Both the position numbers and the translations under genes were made by a program. The notes under the pieces are model-generated. The model did not search any database and was not told the DNA's origin. It was given only the letters and a program-made list of their open reading frames with translations. From positions 5,287,608-5,351,607 of the forward strand of contig NC_064549.1 in the NCBI RefSeq assembly GCF_023856365.1: a stretch of DNA of 64,000 nt. Reading direction: 5' to 3'. This DNA is from Brienomyrus brachyistius (Eukaryota > Chordata > Actinopteri > Osteoglossiformes > Mormyridae). Positions 36,901-48,000 of this stretch are shown in pieces; the stretch's first letter is position 1, and the number at the start of each line of letters is the position of its first letter.

Positions 36901-39900
36901 CTGGCAGTTCACTACATGTGACCTACCCCCATTCCTCCGGCTGGGTAAACGCCCTGAAAGGGACAAATGTGAAGTTAACATAAGCGTATTAAATGCACGT
37001 ACGCAACAACATGTACTTTAGTCAAGGTGGAGGGAGTTATGAACAGTTCCAAATACCACTCAATACCGGCTCAAAACCTTCAGGCGTCTGCTAGAAAGCT
37101 GAAGATGAAGAGGAATTTCACCTTTCAGCACGACAATGACCCCAAGCATACATTCAAATTAGCAAACGAATGACTACAGCAGAAGAAAATTAAAGCTTCG
37201 GAATGACCCAGTCAGAACCCAGACCTAAATCCAACTGAATATCTGTGGGGCGACTCGAGGAGAGCTGTGCACACGAGATGTTCTCGCATTCTGACAGGTT
37301 TGGAGCACTTATGCAAAGAAGGGTGGGCTCAAGTCAACATATTGCCCAAGTCAAGATGTGTCATGCTGATTGACTCCTACCCAAAAAGACTGAAGGCTGT
37401 AATGAAATCAAAAGCTGCTTCGATAAATTATTAGTTTACAGGTGCGTACACTAATGCAACCAGCTTATCGCATGGCTTTTTTTTTTTTTTTTTTTTGATA
37501 TTTCTCCCCCTACCAGATTTGTATTTCCAATTGAACTGTACAGGTTGCAGATCACAATAACAGTGGGAAAAGTTTTGAAATGATTCATCCTGGTTTCTTA
37601 CATCACTAAGTGGGAGGTTGTGTTTGCTAATATGGCAGTTATACACCCATAGCTACAGACCACTGAAGAACACTCACCCCCATCCCTCCTGGAAATCCCT
37701 GTACACTGCCCTGAGGAGCAATACAAAAAAGTAGTCAGCAACTAGCAGAGAAGAATGATGACCACTGGGGGGCACTGCTGTGCCACTTTCTGTTACACGG
37801 TGGACTGCATCATGTTATTCTGCTGTATGAGCACGTGTTGGGGAGTGTGGAACATCTGCTGGGAGTTCACACAGCATGCTGTCCCAGTGACTCACCCCAA
37901 TGATGTTGAGTGTCTGGATGATGACCTCTCCTCCAATGTTCAGGAAATACACCATCTCCATAGGTAAGCGATGCCGGAACAAGTGGAACCTGGTGCCATT
38001 AATGTTCACCTGCAGGAGCCAGAGAATCCAGAGCTTAGTTTTCTTTCTCAGAATGTCAACAAGCTGTGGTAGACTGTTGACTCACATACACGCACAATCC
38101 AGGCTGACCTGGTATCCCTCACACTCCACGATGATGATCAGTTCAAAGAGCTGCCCCTTGCTAAACGGCATCCTATGGATCTTCTCCTCTTCCTGCCATG
38201 TCCCACACTGAAAGCTGTTGAAGACCACCTTGTCCCATCCATCGAATCGAGGGTTTATGTGTAAGGCGATGTCAGAACCCTCCATCTCCCCGCACTGCAA
38301 ATTGCAGAAAAATCTATAGGAGGCAACAAGGAGCCGGTAAGTCAGGAGACTGACTGGGGGGGGGGGCAAGTGGTCCACTGGGTGACATAACATTTATTTG
38401 GTTTGATTCACAGGAGACACAATATTTATGTTCAAGTGGCCAGATAGACTAATTACTGAAATTGCATAATTCAATCTTTAATTATGAATGGGTGGAGACC
38501 TGTCTGAAATAGGTTAAACGCCTCCACAGCTCATATGAAAGGTTATTGGCCAAGAGTAACAATAATAAGCCCTACCCTTTGTGAGAGCAAACCGTATCGT
38601 GATAAAGTGCATATTAGTATATTTTGGCTTGATTTCAGATTGGGAAAAAGAAACACATAAAAAAAAATTGGTCGGTTTTCAGGGATGTGAACTCACACAC
38701 CTCCGGCGTGACATTCTCTCACGTCAAAATTGTCACAGCCATGTGTGAGCTACCTTGTCTCAAACTGAAAATCAGCTGAAGTTGGCGACTCGGCATTTTC
38801 ACCAGTGTTAGGCCTTGTCCACATGTACATGGGTATTTTTTAAAAATATAGATTTTTCTGGGCATATCAGCCTTTCATCCACACACAAATGGCATTTTAG
38901 GTCACTGAAATGTGGCTTTTGTGAAACTCCATCCAGGACGAAAATTTCCATTTTCAGCATAAATGGAAAAACAGTTTTTGGTTTGTAACATTGTCATTTA
39001 CACTAGGTGAGTTTGTACAGTGGCGGACGTGGCCAAAATATCGCTTGTTTTAACCTTGTTCACAGGACTTTTTACACCGGTAGACAATTGTTGACCCTCA
39101 CATTATATTGATAAGTGCGTAGGGGACAACTTTACGCAGGTCTGATACGTATACCAGTTGCAAGCAGCCAGACCACGTATTTTACAATTTAATTTATGCT
39201 GCTTAGTTTAGATGAGTTCATTTATCAATCAGGTTTAGGGCGTGTGTGTACAAAAGTCCCGGTACTTATAATAATTTACTAACGTTGACACGTACGAGGA
39301 CTGGTAACATGCGTTCGTAAGACGTATGGCCAGACGAGGGCAAAGGATGCAGGCAGCTGGCGCGAGGGAGGCAGCGCGTATAGTTAAGTTAACGAACTGA
39401 ATGAACTAATTATCAGCCGAAATCACCCCTTCTGTTACTTGAATGTCCACGCACACTCTGAAATGTAAGTGTTGCAATACAGAAAACGTACATTAGTTAC
39501 TTGCGCACTTACCGATAATTGCATTACTTCCCCGAGTTGTGGAAGCGGTATTTAATTGTAATTCCCCGATTCCGTTAGTAATACATTGTTTAAGTTATTC
39601 CTGTTTACATTTGCATGTACATTTAATTCGCTAATGTGTTGCGTTTAACCGGATATATATTATTTACCTTTCGTGTTACCAGTAGCGATGTGCAGACGCT
39701 AATTGAGTATGTTATAGTGCAGGGGTATTCAACTAAAATTTAGAGGCCCAGTTAGAGAATTTTTTGAAGCAAATGTCCGGAAGATCATAATGTCTAACTA
39801 TTTAAAGTGAGATATATTTAAGTAGCCTTAAAAGAAAAGAAAGAACGAAAAAAGGCGGACAGCCTGTTAGTGACCTCTGTTACAGTGTGTAAGATTGATT

Positions 39901-41588
39901 TGTATAAAAATCTCAATACCTGACTCTTTCAAAACTTTAAAAAAAAACCTGCTCGTGCCGATCCCCTTGTGTGCCGGGCCCCCCTCGCTGCCTCGTATGG
40001 AATCCCAGTGTCATCAGCTGTTTCTAGTTGTGTGTCATTAGTTAGTCTGAAAGCGTAAGTGTCATGCAAGATGCTTGAGATTTGGTAACCCTGCAAACAT
40101 ACTTTTTTTCACCTGAGTTGATTTATATAACAAATAACATTAGTTTATACAGTTGTTTAAAAAGCGGAAATTTCAACAAACACGAGGTCACCAATAAACT
40201 ACCTCTATTTATCCAACATGTTATATAATACATACTGTGTTTGAGAACTTTTCAGTTTTACAATTTCAGGACAGGGCAGCCACTCTCTTAGGAACATTGC
40301 GGCTTTTTGGTCACAGGCGTTAGCTTCGCTGCTATTAACACTAATGGCACATTAGCGCAAACAAAGGGCTCCATACGCAGAACTGTGTCTTGCTTGGCTG
40401 TCAAAGGCGTTTGACGTTCATTGGCGTGGGAAAGGGCGGTTCTAGCGCTAAACCGCTACCGAAAAGACCACAAAAGCTGCGCCGGTTAAAATAGAAGCGC
40501 CCCGTCAGGTTTTAAATAACTTTCTGTTTTGGCTATCGGTCCGGGTCCGTATGGGACAGTGTCCCCGTATGGGACTCTGTTATAGTGTGTAAGATTGATT
40601 TGTATTATGGGATGTATTGCATTGGGTTCATTATGTGAGAATATAATCCTCATTATGTTGATGTTACTGTTTAATTTAAGTTTGTATTCATTTTATAACC
40701 ACAAAGGCAAAGTTTTTTTGAAGTACTGTTAAGATGTTCTTTGGTTCAGGCTACTTTATTGCCATAATTTTAAAAGTTCCCAAGCGCAGACTCAGGTAAA
40801 CATGCAGTCCGGGTAGCGCTGGTGGGAGGCGTGGTCTTTGCGATGTACCTGGCCAATGAGGTGCACGTCTAACCCAACCCACGTCCAGGCAAGCAAAATA
40901 AGAGGCGCTCTCTGACTTCTCTAAACAGACGCCAATAAACGCAAAAACAATCCGCTATGGAAATTTTCTTTTTACTAGTAAAACGGCCTGTTTTACGTTT
41001 TTGCTTCCCTCCCCTAAACGAAAATGAATTATATTGCCGAACACGGACCATAAACCCCCTCCTAATCACACTGGGGAAAAGAACGACATTCACTCGGATC
41101 ACAGCTTGCTAAGAGAAGGGTGTTGAGATACTCTGAGTTTTGCCGACCCCTTAAGTCTGAGATCAGCCCTGACCACACAGCTCTGTCTATCTGTAGGAAA
41201 CTCTGCGCACCGCTTTTTCCATCAGGTGTGAAACACTGAAAATGGCAGTGCTCCATATAGCCTCCCTCCCAGCACCGCCACCTCCGATCTCACCTTTTCA
41301 TGTGATGAGGGAGATGCCCCTGGATGTAGATGGACATTCCTGGTCTCAGTCCTCCATTAATAGGACCCAGATAGGGGATGCACTGTGAAGGATACAGATA
41401 CGATCCAAAACATGAGCCACACAGAGGAAACACTGATGGCAGACAAACGTAAAAGTGACAAATCCGGGTAAAACAGCCAGAAGAATATTTTGGATGTTCA
41501 GGTTTGATTTGAACAGCGCTGAGAGAGCGGAGGTTACACTGACAGGGTTGTAGACAGACAGGTAACCCGGTGGGGGCATAAACGCCAT
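33917..41588 (-). CDS. lgals4: Tandem-repeat galectin, galectin-4 type, copy A
   Basis: Beta-galactoside-binding lectin, secreted without a signal peptide; galectin-4 acts at gut epithelium. Fifteen exons: 41544-41588, 41294-41382, 38109-38313, 37896-38009, 37678-37710, 36927-36953, 36812-36838, 36673-36699, 36465-36500, 36329-36358, 36006-36038, 34928-34957, 34697-34785, 34303-34468, 33917-34063 (1,098 nt, 365 aa). CRD1 is residues about 16-151, linker 152-232, CRD2 233-365. The start MAFMPPPGYLSVYNP, GMSIYIQG, HMKRFF and FDGWDKVVFN match LGALS4. The CRD1 sugar site is H63, N65, R67, N77, W84, E87, K89 (K for the usual Arg). CRD2 has H278, T280 (for Asn), R282, N291, W298, E301, N303 (for Arg). 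The linker comes from eight exons of 27-36 nt with repeats such as GGFPAGGMP. Intron 1 uses a weaker GTCAGT donor. Confidence 0.93.
34485..34690 (-). repeat. Dispersed 'gtgtgt / gtccccaca' repeat, copy 2
   Basis: Galectin copy A intron before CRD2 exon 2. It contains 'tttataaaatcgagtttccc', 'tttgtggggact' and a short CA end. The equivalent in copy B is 45,650-45,870, so it predates the duplication. Confidence 0.65.
35182..35383. mobile_element. hAT-like MITE, about 200 bp
   Basis: Inverted ends CAGTGGTTCTCAAACTC at both termini, with an internally near-palindromic body. Absent at the matching point of copy B, so it arrived after the duplication (or was lost there). Confidence 0.8.
35480..35710. 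mobile_element. Tc1/mariner relic
   Basis: The words 'ccccggaaaaacaatcccac', 'ccagactcgtccatcagact' and 'tgctccagagtccagcggtg' occur in the order known from fish Tc1-like elements. Short, with no intact frame. Absent from copy B. Confidence 0.65.
35705..35850. mobile_element. MITE relic related to 57,729-57,891
   Basis: Carries 'tctggacttttactctctgg' followed by 'acctgaact', with a facing 'gtttcgaccaaccagttg' arm. A related end lies at 47,395-47,460 in copy B and a complete element at 57,729-57,891. Confidence 0.55.
36515..36665 (-). repeat. Dispersed 'gtgtgt' repeat, copy 3
   Basis: Between linker exons of galectin copy A: a CA-rich start, 'tatctttgcagggactgc', 'aacccctacccagccctaac'. Not found at the matching place in copy B, where the two extra mini-exons are also missing. 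Confidence 0.6.
37018..37455 (+). mobile_element. Tc1-like transposase fragment
   Basis: Plus-strand conceptual translation shows the C-terminal third of a Tc1 transposase: FQHDNDPKH, then SQNPDLNPTEYLWG around the last catalytic region, interrupted by stops. It sits in a linker intron of galectin copy A and has no counterpart in copy B. Inactive. Confidence 0.85.
38600..41100. other. Private 2.4-kb insertion in galectin copy A intron 2
   Basis: Copy B has only about 0.45 kb of unrelated sequence here. The stretch holds a direct repeat around 'gtgtaagattgatttgtat' (39,880 and 40,580) and a start 'caggggtattcaactaaaat' (39,720) typical of hAT-like MITE ends. No coherent gene is seen. Composition suggests nested decayed transposons. 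Confidence 0.5.
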
Positions 41589-41660
41589 GGTCACAGGTGG
41601 AGAGAAGGTTCCAAGGCTTCAGCGGAAGAGTGTGTAGGAGCCTGTAAGTCCGGTCTAATA

Positions 41661-42899
41661 TACTCCGTTTCATTTACCTCGGAGGTCGGAAGTCAGAGCT
41701 GGTGTGACGTCACACCTGAGTTAACCACGTTCCAGTACCGCATTTAGCAATACCGGGGACACAGGGTTGTCAACTCTCACGCAACTGGCGTGACACACAC
41801 GCTCACGCAAGAGATCTTACGCCAAATCTATAATATTCCAATAATAATCTAAAATTGGAACATCAAAAGCGTTGGGGTAGTTTGCAAACAAACAAAAGAT
41901 AATAAAACTGATACGTGCACGTGTGTAAGAACTTGTCGCGAATTTAAAAAACGTCAGTCAGCTGACCAAAGTCAGCAACCCTGGGGACCAGTTTCAAAAA
42001 GCAAGATTTCTTGTTTAGCTGGATAACTTAACGGATTTCCGTTACCACAGTTTAAATGACCTTTATCTTCGTTCATATAAACACCTTAGTCTACAGTAGT
42101 TTGGCCAGTACTGTGTGTATGACCGATTTAATAAGACACAAATAATACATAAGTACTAAGAAACAGTACATAACTTAAAACTTAAATTAACTTAAACTTC
42201 TGTTGATAAAGCCACCGTCCATTCTGAGATCAGGATTCCTCCCACTTTCGGAGTAGGAATTCCGATTTCAGGGGGCGTTACAGTTGAAATTTCTGACTAG
42301 GAATTCGGACAGAAGAGCCTGGTTTATGCTCTCGCCTTCCAATGGGGAGGGGCAACAATGTACAGCTCTGGAAAAACTGGTGGGGTGGGAAGAGTAAATA
42401 TTGCATACATTGTGAAAATAAATGAATGAAAAACTAAAATGAGATTAATTCACTCCATGTTGATATTAAAATTAGTTTAATATTGAACAGCAAATGAAAC
42501 AGGCAAAGTATTTGACTGCTAAAAACGAACGTTAATTTGGAGGTGGATTGACTCATTTTTCTTACTGTCTTGCATACAGTTGTAGGACATTGAGAGTGAA
42601 TCTGAATGAAAGTGACAAAACGGACATTCAGCTGGTCTGACAGGTCAGTCGAGTTTGATTTCTTAGCTTGCTGAAGACTAAACCATAGACCTCAAACATA
42701 CTTTTTTTTGTTTGTTTGTTTGTTTAGCAATGGCTGACTTTATTTGTGGTCTTTTCCTGCAAACTAAAATCGTTGATGGTTGTGCTGCCATGGTTCTGAC
42801 ATATCAGTTTGTCACTTCTATCAACAAAGAGTGTCTGTCATTTTTGTTTTAACATTGTCAAAGTAGCATTACTAGTATTACTCTTGGTGGGTTAACCTG
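41661..42899. other. Spacer upstream of galectin copy A
   Basis: Presumed promoter of galectin copy A next to 41,660. 42,400-42,620 resembles 51,960-52,190, downstream of ryr1, at roughly 80-85% by eye ('cagttgtagg', 'gagagtgaatct'), so older duplicated sequence continues here. Confidence 0.55.
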
Positions 42900-43445
42900 T
42901 TACCCCCCCCCCCCCCCCCAGAAGCTGAAGGCCACCACAGTGTAGAGGTAGACCTCGACCGCTAGCAGGCCCAATGTCTTCACCAACTGGCAAAGATATG
43001 GAAGGCCAGTTATAGGTGGATCTCAGGCTCAACCTAACCACTCTGTAGAGATGCTGCAAGGTGTCTGAACGCAGGAAAGGGCACTTTCCTCTATTCAGAT
43101 TTTGAATCACTCGATTTATGCACAAGATCTGGGTTGTATTTTGGGCCATGTTGATCCCATTGACCCTTGTCATGTTTGGGTTGCTCAGTGACACCATCAA
43201 ACTCCAGGTTTCGTGCCACCTCCATCTCTCTCTTAAAGATGACCAACACATGACCTGTGACATCACAAAAAAACCATGTAGCAAATCAACCTGCCTTAAG
43301 GCAGTTGAAGCCAATGATGCAAAGGAAGGAGATGATGGTATGGATGATGCCAAATAAGGTCAGGGCTTGCTCCTTATAGCCAGTACTCTCGTCTACGATG
43401 TAGTACACCAGTCCATCTTCCTGATCCTCATCCCCTCCAACATCC
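42900..43445 (-). pseudogene. Decayed fragment of ryr1 (three exons)
   Basis: Colinear with three ryr1 exons on the same strand. 42,920-42,996 matches exon 55,741-55,875 plus its upstream intron; about 43,145-43,240 matches exon 57,194-57,324; 43,290-43,440 matches exon 57,432-57,671. About 90% identical by eye to the live gene, with the intervening exons deleted and the reading frame lost. Its left edge is a 17-base C run. It is a by-product of the galectin duplication and cannot encode a channel. Confidence 0.9.
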
Positions 43446-43455
43446 AAACTTATCA

Positions 43456-44165
43456 AAGTACCAGGAATGAGCCACCTGTTTTTAGGTCCTCACAGAGCTC
43501 TGTGTCTAGGCACCATAGTAGTGAGGAGGATGGGGGGCGAATCATTTTCCTTAACTTCAAGTCACCTTACCTCTGAATGTTTTCGACTCCAGAAAAGATC
43601 CTGGTATTGCATGTCAGCAACACAAACGCATGTTCAGTGTTAAATGAAGGGATTACAAAGACAGGAGAGGCACATGTGGGGAGGAGCAGAGAGGCACTGA
43701 GAGCAGAGGCTGCTCTCTCCTCCCACCTAGTGGCTCCTATGGGCATTGCCCTCTCAGTAAGACCTTCAAACGCACAATAGATGAACACTGGCTGACACTC
43801 ACAAAGAGGGTTACTACATGTGAGCCTTGCACCACTAGCACAGTGGTTGCTCTGGGCAATGAGCGACCACAGCCAGAGCCATTAGACAGTGGGCACGTGA
43901 CAGAACTGCGGAAGCAGGACCATGACACAAAGAAGCTGCCGATCAAAGCAAGGTTTAGTCCCACCCACTGCCTCTACTGTCAGAACACATACTGGTATGG
44001 ACCAATTGGCAACCATGGTGATTTCCAGCCAATCAAAAATAGTCAAATCCAATTGAAAAGCAACATTTTAGAGTACATATTGTCTGACAGCTTCTGTTTA
44101 AGGGGCCTTTGGGTTGGATAAGCAAATCATAAAAAATCATTCAGTCAAAATGGTGCTGCAAAGAG
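43456..44165. repeat. Near-identical 0.7-kb block, copy 1
   Basis: About 98-99% identical by eye to 61,128-61,838, which lies in a ryr1 intron. It starts at a shared 'aaagtaccaggaatgagcc'. It continues the ryr1 fragment but is far less diverged than it. At 44,166 it switches abruptly to galectin 3' flank. Confidence 0.92.
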
Positions 44166-44947
44166 CCCATTCCACCTGTCAATATGATGACCTTTATCCT
44201 ATGTGTGAACATCCCTTAACGCATCATTCCAGACTAGTGACCGTCCTTAGTCAACACTTGCTGAGCAAATTTTAAAGGATTCTTCTGATAAAAATTGGGT
44301 ATTTAGCCACAAGTTTCCAGATCTTTGCAGCATATTAGGTGTGTTTGATTGACAGTCCAAAAATAACACCTCTTTCCAAGTGAGGAAAAACCGATGCCAG
44401 AGAACAGAATGACACGGGTACTGTGTCGCCTGCAGGTGAACCAAGCGGCAAGATTCCTTTTTATCATCAAGCGCAAGTGATTCATAGACTAAAGATTATG
44501 TAGTATTTGTATCTTCCTCCATGACTGGTACCAGGTTCATTATTTAATATTTTTGTATAATTTGGACATACACAGGACAATGCAGACATCATCATCCTCA
44601 AGCAGGTTTTGAAAACATGGCTGTGGTCGGCATGCAGATCTTCACCTATAATGGTGGATTTTCTACTTTGTAAAAGGGCTTTAACATTTTCAAAGTGTGC
44701 CTTCTGAAAGCCGGGACATAGCATTGATATACCAACTTAATGTCCATATTCAGTGTTAATTCTTCCATTGGACTGGGAGAGAGAAGAATTCAGCTGATGT
44801 TACTTTTTTTGTGGAGATTTTTACATGTGAAGCGTTGGTTTTGTATTAAATAAAACACTTAAGAGTGACAAACTCAGGAGTGTGTCGGATAAAATACAGT
44901 AAAGCTCCATGCGTACGCAGTAAGAAAGCCAGACATGTTATTCAAGG

Positions 44948-44953
44948 TTTATT
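44948..44953 (-). terminator. Candidate poly(A) signal, galectin copy B
   Basis: AATAAA on the minus strand, about 127 nt past the stop at 45,080, in the same context as copy A. Confidence 0.6.
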
Positions 44954-45079
44954 CAGGTTATATAATTAGTATAACCTTTACTTAGGTAGATGACAGACAG
45001 AAGCATCACTCGATGCTTTGAGGAGAGAATTGGGGCCATGTGAAGGGATCTCCGACCAGCAGGGGGCAGTGTTTCAATC

Positions 45080-48000
45080 TCAGAAGTGGATGTAGGAGAG
45101 CTGCACATCCCCAATAACCTCCAGCCGGTCAACCTTTCCAAATGGATGGATGCGGTGGCTGAAGTTGCACAGGTGCTGTCCGTTCACATAGACCTTGTAG
45201 CGCCGATTCCCGCATCGTATGGAGATCTGAGACAGACAGGGTACCGAGCAGGGAGAGAGAGAAAAAGACAGGGATCTCACACTGACTCACTGCTGGGGTT
45301 GGTCTGAGAATCATGCAGTTTTGTTTGATAGTTCAGTGCATTCCATGCCCCCTCATAAGCGTTCGTCACTAAACCTCAGCATAGGATGGTGAGACAGTTG
45401 TCAAGGAGATGTCAAACATGAGCATGGAATCGAGAGGTGGAAGGGGGGCGGCAGGTCGGGCTTACTTCAAAGTACTGTCCCTCCTGGAAGGGACAGAAAT
45501 TAATATCATTCTCCTCCTCTCCCCAATAGCCCTCCAGGTAGCTGTTTCGCATCACCACCCCCTCCATCACCCGGGGGGTCAGGTGGAAGGCGATGTCATC
45601 AGACCCAGCCACCTTGAAGTTAATGGTGAACCTGCACCACACACACAATTAGATATCTATATCTTTGTGGGGACGTCTTTGGGAAAATGGGAAAAACCCT
45701 AATCTCAATTAGGATAACCTTAACCAAACAAAATACAAAGACTTATGGCATTTTTAGTATTTTGATTGCAGTCATAGATTTTTATAAAATTAAGTTTCCC
45801 TTTGTGGGAACTACAAATGGTCCCCACAATGTAATACTGTATATAAATAACCCATGCTCACACACATACACACCCAGACATACATAAGGCTAGATAAGCA
45901 GGAGAGCAGTTTAGACTGTATACAGATTTGTGCGAATGCCAATAAAGTTGCTTTTAAAGAAAGAGCTCAACAAAGCAAAAGGAAAAAAAACAACACTAAT
46001 TAAGAGACATACCTATTGGCTCCATAGGGCACCATGCCTCTGATGATGATGGTCCGTTTGGGGGTCATCCCGGCTGGAATGAAGTCTACGTAGGGGACAG
46101 ACTGAACACAGAGCACACAAGGCCTCAGCCTGTAGCCTCCAGCTCAGGGAAAATGAGATTCACACGCTGTCACAGTGGGACCCTGACCACAGGGACTCTG
46201 CACTGGCCAACATCCACACCAGTGTCACTTACGCGTCACTTACCGGGTTATAGACTGGTATATCCCCCATCATCTGAAATAGACCAAGGTAAATGTTATT
46301 AAATAAAAGACAAAGTCTTGGAAAATTAGATCGCATTCCCACCATCTGGCTAGAGTTCTGAAATTTCATCCTTTTTATGAAAATGTCCTGTGACACACAC
46401 ATAATGGATTTTTAAGGTCTGATATTTTTGATCTGTTTTATCTGTAATAATGTACTACCAGATCAAACACTACGGGATGTACATATTTATGGTCTGTTTT
46501 TATAACCCCGTTTACAAAATAGTCTTTCACAGTAGTGCTGGGCAATATGACCTCAAATCAATACCAAAATTAACTAAATATTTTATCTCAATTATGATTA
46601 ATGAATGATTATTTTGGCTTTTTTTCTTTGCTTGTTTTTTGCCCTTATATTTCATTGACATGGTTTGTATTGTAAATATGCTCAAATATTAAAGCTGAGA
46701 TATTTTTTCTAACGAAACACTATATCTTTATGATTTTAAAATAACCGAAGGAAACAGACAGAGGTGAACCATTTATGGTCATTCATCGAATATTTTGAGC
46801 AACAAAAAACAAACAAAACAAAAAATCAAAAGTAGAAAAAAGTAGAAAAATAAATAGTTTGCATTTCCTGCAAACAAAATAAACAGTTTATAGTGATCAT
46901 GCCTGTCTGGGTGAATTTGATCACTATAAGCCAATGGTCATTATAACAGTTTTTTTCCCTTTGTCTTTATGTCTCAGGCAGATTACCATCTATTTGACAT
47001 TTGAATATTTATTACACGAATATAAGGTAATAGAATGGACAGTGTCGCTATTAACAGAATTTGAATGACTCTTCCAAAATACGGTACAGCAGTTTCAGAC
47101 GCTTTTCACTGTACAAATTAAATTACTGAACTATATAAAATTCAAATACGCTATACAACTGTAGCGCCAGCGGTATCTGCGTATCCCGGAATGCTTCGCA
47201 AGCGCTTGTATATAGCCCATGTTTGTATATTTGTGGTGCTGTGTATCCATTTGTCGCATGTGCGTTTAACTGTGGTTCTTGCCTGATCCTCGCGTGTCTT
47301 AGCCATCGTGTGATTACCCACCGCTTGTGTGCCTTATCGTCCTTACTGTAACTTCACCGTGTTTCCCTGTTTTTTTTGTTTTTTTGGTTGAAACTAAATC
47401 TTGTTCTGGACTTTTACTCTCTGGACCTGAACTACCTACCTCTGGCTACCAGTAGGAGAATACTTTTCAGGAAAAATAAATTTCGGAACACTGCCCCCAC
47501 TCGTTTATCTGTCACATCAAGCCTTTGCTAGTAAGTCCAGGTCTCCATTTCTGACTCGCCCACTTCACCCAGCCTCCCTTCCCCTTTCCTCACCCCCCCC
47601 CCCCCCCCCCCCCCACTTACTCACCGGCAGGTTGCCCCCAGGGTAGCCCATCTGCCCCTGTGACAAAAGCAAACACAGTAGCGCCATATCAGTTAATCTG
47701 CCGCCAATGCAGTTAACAGGTCATGAAGTGATTCGGCACTGACGTTAAATCACACAGCCGCCTGCGGTATCAGCAAGGCCGGCACATGCATGCATTCAGT
47801 CATTCATTTATCTCACATTATATCCAAAGTGACTTACAATAGAGGGAAGGGTTACAAATTACATGTAGTTGCTGAGAATAGAACCCATGACTTTTGCATT
47901 GCTGCCGTAATGTTTTTCCTGTTGGGCTATAGGAGCAGAAAGCAGACATACTTACTCCCATCCCTGGGACGCCTGGCATACCAACCTGGGGGAGAGAAGA

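Larger units (their letters stand above)
33042..41660. repeat. Segmental duplication, copy A (galectin unit)
   Basis: Aligns with 44,166-50,300. The matching parts (33,042-35,045; 35,790-38,550; 41,145-41,660) are about 95-99% identical by eye. Between them copy A has private insertions: a hAT-like MITE, Tc1 pieces, and about 2.4 kb within intron 2 of the galectin gene. Confidence 0.88.

Noticed and set aside
41145..41260. Stretch next to galectin exon 2 with an open frame containing CFTPDGKSGAQSFLQIDRAV, conserved in both copies
   Set aside because: Phase shows that exon 2 (ending HMKR) joins directly to the exon starting FFCNLQCG. Including this stretch would break the lectin fold. It is conserved because the intron is.
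43577..44121. Open frames in the 0.7-kb block, retained in both copies (also 61,250-61,785)
   Set aside because: The frames persist simply because the copies are almost identical. No known domain, no splice context, and one copy sits in a ryr1 intron. I do not call a gene.
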